64,000 nt of DNA, taken from the NCBI GenBank assembly GCA_003674045.1, contig PENC01000001.1, forward strand, positions 558,001 to 622,000, given 5' to 3'. Position 1 is the stretch's first letter. The number at the start of each line of letters is the position of its first letter. The notes beneath the pieces were generated by a model. The model searched no databases, was not told the DNA's origin, and saw only the letters and a list, made by a program, of their open reading frames with translations. The stretch comes from Streptomyces griseocarneus (GTDB lineage: Bacteria > Actinomycetota > Actinomycetes > Streptomycetales > Streptomycetaceae). The position numbers and the translations under genes are program-made. Shown piece by piece: positions 26,701 to 33,314 of this stretch.

Positions 26701-27993
26701 GCCGAAAAGCTCGGCATGGACTCCGTGCTGACATCCCTGCACACGAACCTCGGCGCCTGCCACGCCGAGGCCGGCGACCACCCCGCCGCGGCCGCGTCCT
26801 TCCGCACGGCCCTGCAGATCACTGAACGTCTCGACGACGCCCCCCTGCGCGCCACCTGCCTATTCAACCTGGCCCGCGCCGAGAAAGCCCTCCACGCGCC
26901 GGAGGCCGCGCGTTCCCGCGCCCGGCAGGCATTCGCACTCCACCAGACGCTCGGCAACTGGCCGGAGGCGGGCGAGACCCTGGTCTTCCTGGGCGCACTA
27001 CACCACGAGACGGACCCGGACGGCACCGTACCCAGCCCCGTGGAGCTCGTGGGCGGCGCCCCAATCGACCTGCGTGTCCTCGAATCACTCCGCGCTCGCG
27101 TCCTCCGGAACGGTCACGACGACGCCGTGGCGCCGTCACCTAACCTGCCCCGGCTGCGCAGCGTGCGGATCTCCGACACCGTGCAACAGGCGCTGGCCGC
27201 ATTCGACCTGGAGTCGCTCACGCTTCGGTTCGCCACCTCCCGGCAGTACTGCACTATGTGCAATCTGATCATCGACGAGTCCGGCGAGGCTGAACTCCTC
27301 TACCTTCGCCACCCGGACGTCCACCACCCGATGCTTCGGCTCGCGCACTCCCACTGCCACCTCTCCGAAGTGATCGAACTCTCTGGCCCGGCCCCCGACC
27401 GTTCCCCGGATCGCTTCGACGCCGAATGCATCCTCTTTGGCGGCGACCGTGTCGGTGTCGTCCTCGACTGCCACGGCGGCTGGGGAGCGATCAACGGCAG
27501 CCGCCGCATCGAGGACGTCGCCCTCAGGCTCTTCCTGGAGTCGGGCTTCACCAACCTGCGCACCCTGTACACCAATAACGGAGGCAAGCCCCTCGACCTC
27601 CGTGACCTCCCGCCTGTCCCCGGCCGGGACCTTCAGGCCCGCCTGGCCGACAACAAACTCACCCTCAGCAGCCCTCACGGCGACCTTCTGCCGGGGCTGC
27701 CGCTCAACTTCTTACCTCACTGGTACGAGCGGGCCCACCATGGCTCGCTGCTCGTCATCGCCGGCCGGAATCTTCCGGGCATGGTGGCGGACGACCCCAC
27801 GTACCTCAATCGCGCCATCCTCCTCGGGCAGGCTGTTGGGGCGGCCGTGCCGTTCACGGTGGTGCGGCCGCGCAGGAATGCGCCGTGTCCATGCATGATG
27901 CGGCGGGGGCGGAAGTTCAAGCACTGCTGCAGTGGGCGGGCGGGGAGGGCAGTGTCTGCGAGTGGGGGGATGCGACCGCCTGGCCATGAGTGA
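23716..27993 (+). CDS. NLR-like STAND protein: repeat motif, NB-ARC ATPase, TPR array, SEC-C tail
   Basis: This is a 1425-residue protein. The ATG at 23716 follows GGGGAGCGGG; a TTG at 23713 is in frame. Residues 18-72 hold two low-complexity repeats (SGDARATDGGTAITG and SHGGVAITGNVAGD). An NB-ARC-type ATPase follows: GAPGIGKS (125-132) Walker A, LLLVDD (200-205) Walker B, GTSR (226-229) sensor and GHPLALHIAA. Then come a winged-helix segment (MHEIQHRFARL) and, from about 480 to 1110, many TPR-like helical pairs. The C-terminal 300 residues include a CTMC...HSHCH cluster, a predicted alpha/beta domain, and a final RNAPCPCMM...KFKHCCSG, a SEC-C zinc motif. This is the architecture of bacterial NLR-type immune ATPases: TPRs sense, NB-ARC oligomerises, and the N-terminal motif recruits an effector. 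Confidence 0.85.
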   Translation: MEGENGPGDARPGVEVRDSGDARATDGGTAITGVSAATAVGASGSVSVRATGAAFASHGGVAITGNVAGDVHVTLPSPQSRSVQDSVLPGERRPRLFGREAEISAGVDALRLADGGGRAAVVVTGAPGIGKSDVALRMSRLAAEWYPDGQFHINLALSTGPTDLVSSILHALFPPEPPLPDRHDQQLALLRTTLASKRVLLLVDDIVSEEAFLEILSVDGPFALVGTSRVKLSGLSGLVRLIDLGPLPTAPSEKLVRSVAGPSRLTDEQTTALSAACAGHPLALHIAAAHLARRPRVNADRYLSEITNTDRSVKALVAGQTALQPVFQQSFDALERDQAQVFSTLGVLPHMSFTVDVVAAGIAQPPLDEINDDNLTDAAALLDSLVELSLIEQIDDDRFVMHEIQHRFARLTSAPWSGTQRADVVRHACLVTAVRVRLSTDAIDFLDEEATVPAESSAEALRSLDADRPGAVALVETARQYEAWEHLLLLAFALTEHLRVASHWKDLDRVYRCVQEAGELAGHANWMATALYNRAVVAGHLGESQDAADLYHRCAETARAANDAEHLFMAQLGLGTLLINLGRPRDAIQYLRSGLHYWRTVGHHQALALALDNLGQAYLAVGQTRRAENYLRNSRDLSRSSGFGEMLATQSIASLLSSTGRVAEAAEESVRDIERARAIGSREWEARALMDLAAVPASARPESAPAEPLEAALSIHQETGDVQGQVRALFRLGEDAAHRADLDHAATYLAQCAELAIGIGDHQHAARSLTYLASYSGGIGHHDTAESQFKVASDMAQESGNPVLQADVLRKRAQLLWHRGRIGDAVGLLTEAEQSLAATDASRALAQVRAALGEALVVAGQWQNGARMLRSVVSEFSDAASPSTRARATRALAVLHSRRGQHTEALSAITTALNDCERHNDVDGVLHCRMALGNIHARAGRWAEAADQYEQVARAASEYKDLHVLLSARAQAATCMLHTGNREEVVALMTKNIPLAEKLGMDSVLTSLHTNLGACHAEAGDHPAAAASFRTALQITERLDDAPLRATCLFNLARAEKALHAPEAARSRARQAFALHQTLGNWPEAGETLVFLGALHHETDPDGTVPSPVELVGGAPIDLRVLESLRARVLRNGHDDAVAPSPNLPRLRSVRISDTVQQALAAFDLESLTLRFATSRQYCTMCNLIIDESGEAELLYLRHPDVHHPMLRLAHSHCHLSEVIELSGPAPDRSPDRFDAECILFGGDRVGVVLDCHGGWGAINGSRRIEDVALRLFLESGFTNLRTLYTNNGGKPLDLRDLPPVPGRDLQARLADNKLTLSSPHGDLLPGLPLNFLPHWYERAHHGSLLVIAGRNLPGMVADDPTYLNRAILLGQAVGAAVPFTVVRPRRNAPCPCMMRRGRKFKHCCSGRAGRAVSASGGMRPPGHE

Positions 27994-28007
27994 CCTCGTT
28001 GTCAGTT

Positions 28008-28266
28008 GCGATCGGCGACTGCGGCGCGTTTGATGTGGACGTCCGTTGTGACCGGATGGTCCTTGTCCCGCACGCTCGCTGTCCCGCCGCGCCCGCTCCA
28101 ACAGCGCTACTGCCCGGGCCAGATCACGCACCGACATACAGGCGTAGGTAAGATTGTCGCGCAAGGACAACGTATAGCGATGGTCCTCGCCGAGGACATC
28201 CGCGAACACTCCCAAGGCTCGACGGATCTCAGCTATTAGTCGAGAAGGACAGTCCTTGGTACGCAA
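28008..28266 (-). pseudogene. TPR-protein fragment
   Basis: On the minus strand about 60 codons read as a kinesin-light-chain-like TPR end (AEIRRALGVFADVLGEDHRYTLSLRDNLTYA, ARAVALLERARRDSERA in part). A one-base shift gives the natural-looking tail DKDHPVTTDVHIKRAAVADRN and a stop. No NB-ARC or other part is present. It is the 3' remnant of a second TPR/STAND gene convergent with the NLR gene. The following 28267-28530 has no clear gene. Confidence 0.5.
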
Positions 28267-28530
28267 GGCAGAGGCCGTAAGCGAAAAGAATTCTTGCGAC
28301 CCCGTTTTGGTGCTGCCCTGTGTGGTCGACCAACATGCCTATGTGGGCCCGAAGATCTCGCTACAAAGGGCACGTTTCAGAGGCATGCAGTGCGCGAGGC
28401 AGCACGTTTCTCAATTTGCTGATTGCCAGTTCACGGGGCTCGGGAATGAGGTCCGGAGTGCGATGTCGATCGTCGGCGTCTCCAGTGCGCGCAACGCTCT
28501 GCACGAGGTGCCTGGCTGTGCAGGACGGGC

Positions 28531-29040
28531 CTATTCGTTGACGATTCCGGTGATGGCGGTGGATCCGGGTCCGGCGGCCTCCGCGTCTCCGGTGTGCACG
28601 ACCTTCGACGGGCCGGGACGGCTACCGCTGGCGTTCCGGATTCCAGTGATCGCGCTGCTGCCGTCGCTGGCCGTCGCGTTGCCGGTGTCGATGGCCGTGT
28701 CGCCAACTGAGGCGGTGAGGAACTCAAGAAGCGCGCGTAACTCTGCTACCGCACCGGACTGTTCGGTCCCTTCGAGGCGGTCCAGCAGGGCCTCGAACCG
28801 TCCGGCCCACAGCCCATCCTGCCGTGCCCGCTCCGCGCCGGCATCGCCTGACGGCGGGGGCACCAGGGCTTGCGCCGTGCGATCGAGCCGCATGAGTTCC
28901 GCCCTCACGCGCTCGGCGTCACCGCGGCCGACCAACTCCGCGGCACGACGCTGCGTCACGGGCCAGAACGCGGTTCCCACGGCCCGGACCACTGCCTGTC
29001 CGCCTTCTGTCGCCAGTTCCGTCAGCTCTTCAAACAGCAT
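28531..29040 (-). CDS. Bell-like helical effector with C-terminal AITG repeat motif
   Basis: This is a 169-residue protein starting at ATG 29040, with GGGGGCGAG upstream; ATG 29052 is an alternative. Residues 1-60 (MLFEELTELATEGGQAVVRA, FWPVTQRRAAELVGRGD) and 75-112 are helical. The Gly-Gly-x-Ala-Val-Val N-terminus is typical of the small actinobacterial proteins described as Bell-domain partners of NLRs. Residues 113-169 contain two copies of a motif (TGNATASDGSSAITGI and TGDAEAAGPGSTAITGI) that also occurs at the N-terminus of the NLR protein. In bacterial amyloid signalling systems the effector carries the motif C-terminally and the NLR N-terminally, exactly the layout seen here. It is convergent with the NLR gene, 540 bases away. 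Confidence 0.7.
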   Translation of the reverse strand: MLFEELTELATEGGQAVVRAVGTAFWPVTQRRAAELVGRGDAERVRAELMRLDRTAQALVPPPSGDAGAERARQDGLWAGRFEALLDRLEGTEQSGAVAELRALLEFLTASVGDTAIDTGNATASDGSSAITGIRNASGSRPGPSKVVHTGDAEAAGPGSTAITGIVNE

Positions 29041-29612
29041 GCTCGCCCCCATTCGCGGCCGCACGCCGCAGGATAACCTCTCACGACTCACCCGTGTACG
29101 CGTTCGGAGTTGTCGAAAAGTTTCCGCGGCGACAGCGGCGAGGAGCGCGTGCTGCATCTCCGAACGGTCCCGCGGATCCACGGCCTGACTCGCCCGCCGA
29201 TCGTCCACAGCACCAGATCCAGCGCCCTCGGAGAGGTCAGGGGGAACGCGGCGAGCTGTAGGGCGACACGAGAAGTAGGTCCCGGCCGCCGATGTGTACG
29301 TTGCGTGCGATGGGATCGTCGACTTCGAGGACTGGAGGACACCAGCGCACTCCGTCGGACAGGCCGCGCAGGGGGTCCGTCGATGCCGTCGTCGAGCATC
29401 GTCGGTCGCGGAGAAGACGGTCGGCTCTCCGCGACTCCATGGCAGAGCGCTGCTGCAGACGATCGAGACCAGGCTGTGCACCAGTTCCGCTGTGCACATG
29501 GCGGCATCGACCGCCGAGGGCGGAGGGCTCGGGCGCTGCTCGCCTGGGCGAATTGCGTGGGATCAGCGTGAGTTCGCGTACCGGCACCCTCAGCCTCGTG
29601 CGTTGCGGGCAT
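29041..29612. other. No clear gene upstream of the Bell-like gene
   Basis: A 570-base stretch containing the promoter of the Bell-like gene. The minus frame stays open upstream (DDRRASQAVDPRDRSEMQHALL in part, which vaguely resembles the start of cyclase-like domains) but has no credible start or motif. I see no supported feature. Confidence 0.4.
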
Positions 29613-29615
29613 CTA

Positions 29616-30513
29616 GGCCGTTTCTTTTGGATCAGCGTGCTGACCAGAGGAAGATGCCTGCGAGGTGGAGTCCGGCGAGGTAGACGGTCGCGGTCTTCTC
29701 GTAGCGGGTGGCGATGCCGCGCCACTGCTTGAGACGGTTGATGCAGCGTTCGACGGTGTTGCGTTGCTTGTAGGCCTCGCGGTCGAAGGCGGGTGGCCGG
29801 CCACCGTGGCTGCCGCGTCGCTTACGGTGTGCCTGCTGGTCGGCGGGGACCGGGACCGCGGTCTTGATCCCGCGCCGTCGCGGATGTCCGCGGATGGCGC
29901 GGGACGAATACGCCTTGTCGGCCAGGACGGCATCCGGCCTGACCCGGGGTCTTCCGACGGGCCGTGGCACGCGGACCTTGGCCATGACCTGCTCGAAGGC
30001 GGGTGCGCCTCCGGCCTGTCCGGGCGTGAGAACGAAGCACAGCGGGCGGCAGCGGCCGTCGGCGGCCAGGTGGATCTTGGTCGTCAGCCCGCCCCGGGAC
30101 CGTCCGAGGGCGTGGTCGCCGGGCTCGTCGGCCGGGGCCCCTTTTCGCGGGCCCCGGCTGCGTGCTGGTATGCGCGCACGATGGTCGAGTCGACCGCGAT
30201 CACCCACTCCAGGTCCTCATCCGCGTCGGCCTGGGCGAGCAGGGCGGTGAAGACGTGTTCCCAGGTGCCGTCGATCGCCCAGTTCCGCAGCCGCGTGTAA
30301 GCGCCTTTCCACGAGCCGTACTTCTCCGGCAGGTGCACCCACTGCGACCCGGTCTGGAACTTCCAGGCGATCGCGTCGATCACCTCACGGTGATCCCGCC
30401 ACCGGCCACCCCGTCGGGGTGTCCGGTCCGGAAGCAACGGCTCGATCCGCGTCCACTGCGCGTCCGTCAAAGGCACACCGAACCAACGATCAGATGATCC
30501 GAAAGAAACGGCC
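29616..30513 (-). mobile_element. IS5-family (IS427-group-like) insertion sequence
   Basis: An 898-base element with 19-base terminal inverted repeats, GGCCGTTTCTTTTGGATCA at 29616-29634 and its complement at 30495-30513, differing at one position. Both ends abut TA (CTA on the left, TAG on the right), consistent with a target duplication at TA or CTAG. It separates the NLR module from the SMC/kinase operon. Confidence 0.85.
29632..30476 (-). CDS. IS5-family transposase read in two frames
   Basis: The first frame (30476 to 30084) encodes MPLTDAQWTRIEPLLPD, then WKFQTGSQWVHLPEKYGSWKGAY and VIAVDSTIVRAYQHAAGARE, giving the first DDE aspartate. The second frame (to 29632) continues GGLTTKIHLAADGRCRPLCFVLTPGQ, VLADKAYSSRAIR (second Asp) and NTVERCINRLKQWRGIATRY (Glu). 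The frames overlap near 30100-30200, the usual place for programmed frameshifting in this IS group. Both halves look intact, so the element may be active. Confidence 0.85.
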
Positions 30514-30891
30514 TAGCCTGTCACTCGATCAGTGGCCACACTGAAAGCGCTCAGTGCCTCCGCTCGGTATCGAGCGCAGACTCGAGCACTGGCCTGGCCA
30601 ACGGGTCGCTTTTGTGTGTACGCAGACCGTGCTTGGATTGAGCACCACGGCCTCGACATCGACCACGCCCCTGGACGTGACCGTGACCGCCATCTGCCCG
30701 TGCCCCTCCCGTCAGATCGGCTACGCTGCGTGCTGTGGGTGGGGTGGGGGGCGACGAGATCAGCCTGGGTCGCCAGCTTCTCCTGTACAAGTACCTCACC
30801 GTTGAATACGAAACAGAGTTCTACCTCACTCAGGCAAAACCGCAGCTGGAACCTCAACCCTAGAGTTCAGGACACAACCAGGAACGGTTCA
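30514..30891. promoter_or_regulatory. Leader region of the SMC/kinase operon
   Basis: About 380 bases between the insertion sequence and the first operon gene. The plus frame is open upstream from 30532, but its residues are Arg/Ser-rich without pattern and no RBS supports that start. The region presumably carries the operon promoter; I see no distinct operator. Confidence 0.35.
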
Positions 30892-32103
30892 GTGGTGGAC
30901 GAGCAGTTCGGGCTGGATGCAGTGGCGGCCGAGCGGGCCGTCGTTTCTGTGTTCGAGCAGATCGTCGCCGTCCTTGCGCGTCAGGCGAACGCGGCGATCG
31001 ATGACGTGGCTCTGTTCCGACTGGCGGACACACTGTTTGCTGCCTTTGCCCGCGCGGGTGAGGACGGGCTGACAGCTGAGCAGATCCGGGCGGCATGCTC
31101 CGCCTTCCCGGACGAGGTGATCGACAACCGGCTGAGTGTCCTGCGGAAGCTTGGAGCGATCCAGCCCGCATTTGATAAGCCCTACCAGCGTGAGTACCGA
31201 GCCTCGTTCACTAGCTACGTGTCGATGCTGTTCGTTCAGCGGATGCTGGCCCGCGGGGGCCAGTCGGAATTGCACCAGCTTCTGACGATGGAGAAGATCA
31301 GGCTGGAGGGCGGGCGGGGTACACCCGAGGAAGCCCTTGAGGTCGTCGTCGGAATCACCACGGCGCTCCGGCTCCTCGTCGCCGAGCTCGTGGCGCTGAC
31401 CGTCGGCGGCACCGTGGAGGCGCTGCGGGAGCGTGCACCGCTGCTGTGGAACGCGAAGTCGCTCATCGACCAGGCGTCTGCGGTGCATGAGATCTTGCTG
31501 GAGTTCTGGCCGGATCTTAGCCGCATGTGCGGGGAGCTGCGATCGGCGATCGCAGCCTATGAAGATGCTTCGACGAACGCGTCGGCACGCCTGATGACCG
31601 CAGCGGGGACCACGAGGGCGCTAAACCTACTACCGCCCGAGATGTGGAAGCGCTTCGCGCGGCAGGCAACCGTGGATGAGCTTGCGGCGGTCCTGGCTGA
31701 TCAAGTCTTCGACGCGCCTTCCCCATGGCACGATGTGGCAGACCTGGCGGAGGCCGTTGCTGGCAGGTCGCAGGCGAGCGGCAGCCGTTCGACGCCGCCA
31801 CGTTCCCGGGTTCCCGATGGCAATGAGCAGCCCTCCCAGGAACGGTCAGACGCGGAGGCCGAGCGACTGGCGGGAGTCGCCGAAGAGGTGCTCAGTGGCG
31901 GGGACTCTGTTGCGGTCGAGCAATTGCTGTCGGGCATGGACTGGGTGACGGCGCGCCGTGTGCTGGCCGACCTAGTTGCTGCGAGCAACAACGACCGGCT
32001 CGGCTACCGGCTGGCATGGTCTGGCCCGGTCCAGGTACGGGCGGGCAGCGTGCCGTCCTGGCTTACTCCTGGCGTGTTCGAACGAGAGTGGAGGCCCATG
32101 TGA
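30892..32103 (+). CDS. Kleisin-like/winged-helix protein of an SMC-type defence operon
   Basis: This is a 403-residue protein starting at GTG 30892 (or GTG 30895) after AGGAACGG. The first 100 residues are helical with an LTAEQIRAACSAFPDEVIDNRL and LRKLGAI winged-helix pattern, followed by a long helical middle (MLFVQRMLARGG, LEVVVGITTALRLLVAELVALT, LRERAPLLWNAKSL) and a variable Ser/Pro-rich stretch before a last helical domain. Length, helix content and position directly before two small winged-helix-like genes and an SMC ATPase match the MukF/JetA-type subunit of MksBEF/Wadjet-like complexes. Detailed homology cannot be shown by eye. The stop overlaps the next GTG (ATGTGA). Confidence 0.6.
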   Translation: MVDEQFGLDAVAAERAVVSVFEQIVAVLARQANAAIDDVALFRLADTLFAAFARAGEDGLTAEQIRAACSAFPDEVIDNRLSVLRKLGAIQPAFDKPYQREYRASFTSYVSMLFVQRMLARGGQSELHQLLTMEKIRLEGGRGTPEEALEVVVGITTALRLLVAELVALTVGGTVEALRERAPLLWNAKSLIDQASAVHEILLEFWPDLSRMCGELRSAIAAYEDASTNASARLMTAAGTTRALNLLPPEMWKRFARQATVDELAAVLADQVFDAPSPWHDVADLAEAVAGRSQASGSRSTPPRSRVPDGNEQPSQERSDAEAERLAGVAEEVLSGGDSVAVEQLLSGMDWVTARRVLADLVAASNNDRLGYRLAWSGPVQVRAGSVPSWLTPGVFEREWRPM

Positions 32104-32642
32104 CTAGTACGGAGGCGGCGCTCTGGTGGGCGAGGGCGCGAGCCGAAGGCCCGCTGCGCATGCCGTCAGCGACTAGAACCCCGGCAGGCATGTTGCGACT
32201 AGTGGAGCGAGATGGTGAGCGCTGCTGGCTGCTGCCCCGCCCGCCTGACGACGTGACGCCGGCCGTGCTGCGCGAGTTGCAGATGCAGTTGCTCCCAGTG
32301 GAGTTCCCAAACGAGACCAGCCGGGTCCTGGCTGCGGCGCTGCGCTGCTGCTGGGACGACGTCCAGACAAGCCCGTGGCCAGGACAGCCGTCGACGACGC
32401 GCGAGGTGCTGGATGTAGTAGACCAACTCATACCCGGACGCGGGGAAGAGGTGCTGCACCGCCTTGGAATGGGGGCGCTCCGACGTCTGCGTGCTAGCCG
32501 ATGGCTGGACGTCGGTGAAGAGGCGCAGAGGGTCTGCCTCGGCCCTCGGGTGGCTGCCTGGCCGGAGCAGGACCTCCCTGCTCTGCGGGAGTTGCGCCGG
32601 GAGCTGCCTCTCCCGCGGCCTGACCGGGAGCCGGACCGATGA
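32100..32642 (+). CDS. Small winged-helix-like subunit of the SMC-type operon
   Basis: This is a 180-residue protein starting with GTG at 32100 and overlapping the stop of the preceding gene. It is rich in charged helices with a Trp-rich start (ALWWARARAEGPL), a RLVERDGERCWLLPRPPDD beta-like segment and LHRLGMGALRRLRASRWLDV, which resembles a winged-helix recognition helix. I do not recognise a named family. Strict coupling with its neighbours (overlapping starts and stops on both sides) indicates that it is a complex subunit. Confidence 0.6.
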   Translation: MTSTEAALWWARARAEGPLRMPSATRTPAGMLRLVERDGERCWLLPRPPDDVTPAVLRELQMQLLPVEFPNETSRVLAAALRCCWDDVQTSPWPGQPSTTREVLDVVDQLIPGRGEEVLHRLGMGALRRLRASRWLDVGEEAQRVCLGPRVAAWPEQDLPALRELRRELPLPRPDREPDR

Positions 32643-33292
32643 GCGGCGTGTTCGATGATCTGCTCCAGCCGCTCGGCGATAGGAAGCGTGACGCGCTGGT
32701 CTCGGCCTGGGCCGCGCTTGAGTACGGCAGCGAGCCCGCCAGTGAGGCCGCGCTACCCGCACTTCGGGACGCGGCGCTGCGCCACTTGCTTGACCAGATG
32801 CTGCACAGGACCGGCCGCACGCTCGTCCACGCCGGTGCCTACTTGTGGACGACGGGGTACCGAGATGACATCGCCGCAGAACTTGTGGCGAAGGGTTGGG
32901 GGATATTGCCGTCGCTGGAGCGGGCCGCGCTGATATTGGTGCTGATCCACTCGGTCGCCATCCCCCGGGCGGAGGGACGCCTGGTTGGGGATGACTGGCA
33001 GTCACCCCATCCGACCACACCGACCCGCCTGCGGAAGCTATCGCAGGTTCACGGGCAGCGGCGCCTGTCCGATGCCCTGCAGTGGCTGCGCGCAGCCGGG
33101 TTGGTCCGTGCGGTGCGCGGCTCCGATCCCGAGACAACGGGCGCTTCCTACGTCCCTGGGCCAGCGCTACGTCGGCTCACTCCCGCCGCACGCCAGCGTC
33201 TGCAGGAGAACCTAATCCTGGCCGTAGGCCCGGATACCGCGCTCGCAACGGCGATCATGGTCCGCCGGAGCTTGGGCCGCCCCCAGAAGTGA
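32639..33292 (+). CDS. MukE/JetB-like winged-helix subunit
   Basis: This is a 217-residue protein starting at ATG 32639 (ATGA overlap). Helical segments (LRHLLDQMLHRTGRTLVHAG, LERAALILVLIHSVAIPR) are followed by a C-terminal winged-helix pattern: LSDALQWLRAAGLVRAV, then SYVPGPALRRLTPAARQRLQEN. Size and place, immediately before the SMC ATPase gene, correspond to the MukE/MksE/JetB subunit in condensin-like operons. Assignment is by architecture and synteny, not by sequence match. Confidence 0.6.
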   Translation: MSGVFDDLLQPLGDRKRDALVSAWAALEYGSEPASEAALPALRDAALRHLLDQMLHRTGRTLVHAGAYLWTTGYRDDIAAELVAKGWGILPSLERAALILVLIHSVAIPRAEGRLVGDDWQSPHPTTPTRLRKLSQVHGQRRLSDALQWLRAAGLVRAVRGSDPETTGASYVPGPALRRLTPAARQRLQENLILAVGPDTALATAIMVRRSLGRPQK

Positions 33293-33314
33293 CAATCTCC
33301 CCGAGGAGCAGTTC

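Noticed and set aside
29053..29499. N-terminal extension of the Bell-like protein
   Set aside because: The extension is Cys/Arg/Ser-rich without pattern; the ATG at 29040 has a good RBS and the usual N-terminus of this protein type.
30532..30891. N-terminal extension of the kleisin-like protein
   Set aside because: No RBS, Arg/Ser-rich unpatterned residues, and a good RBS exists for the GTG at 30892.
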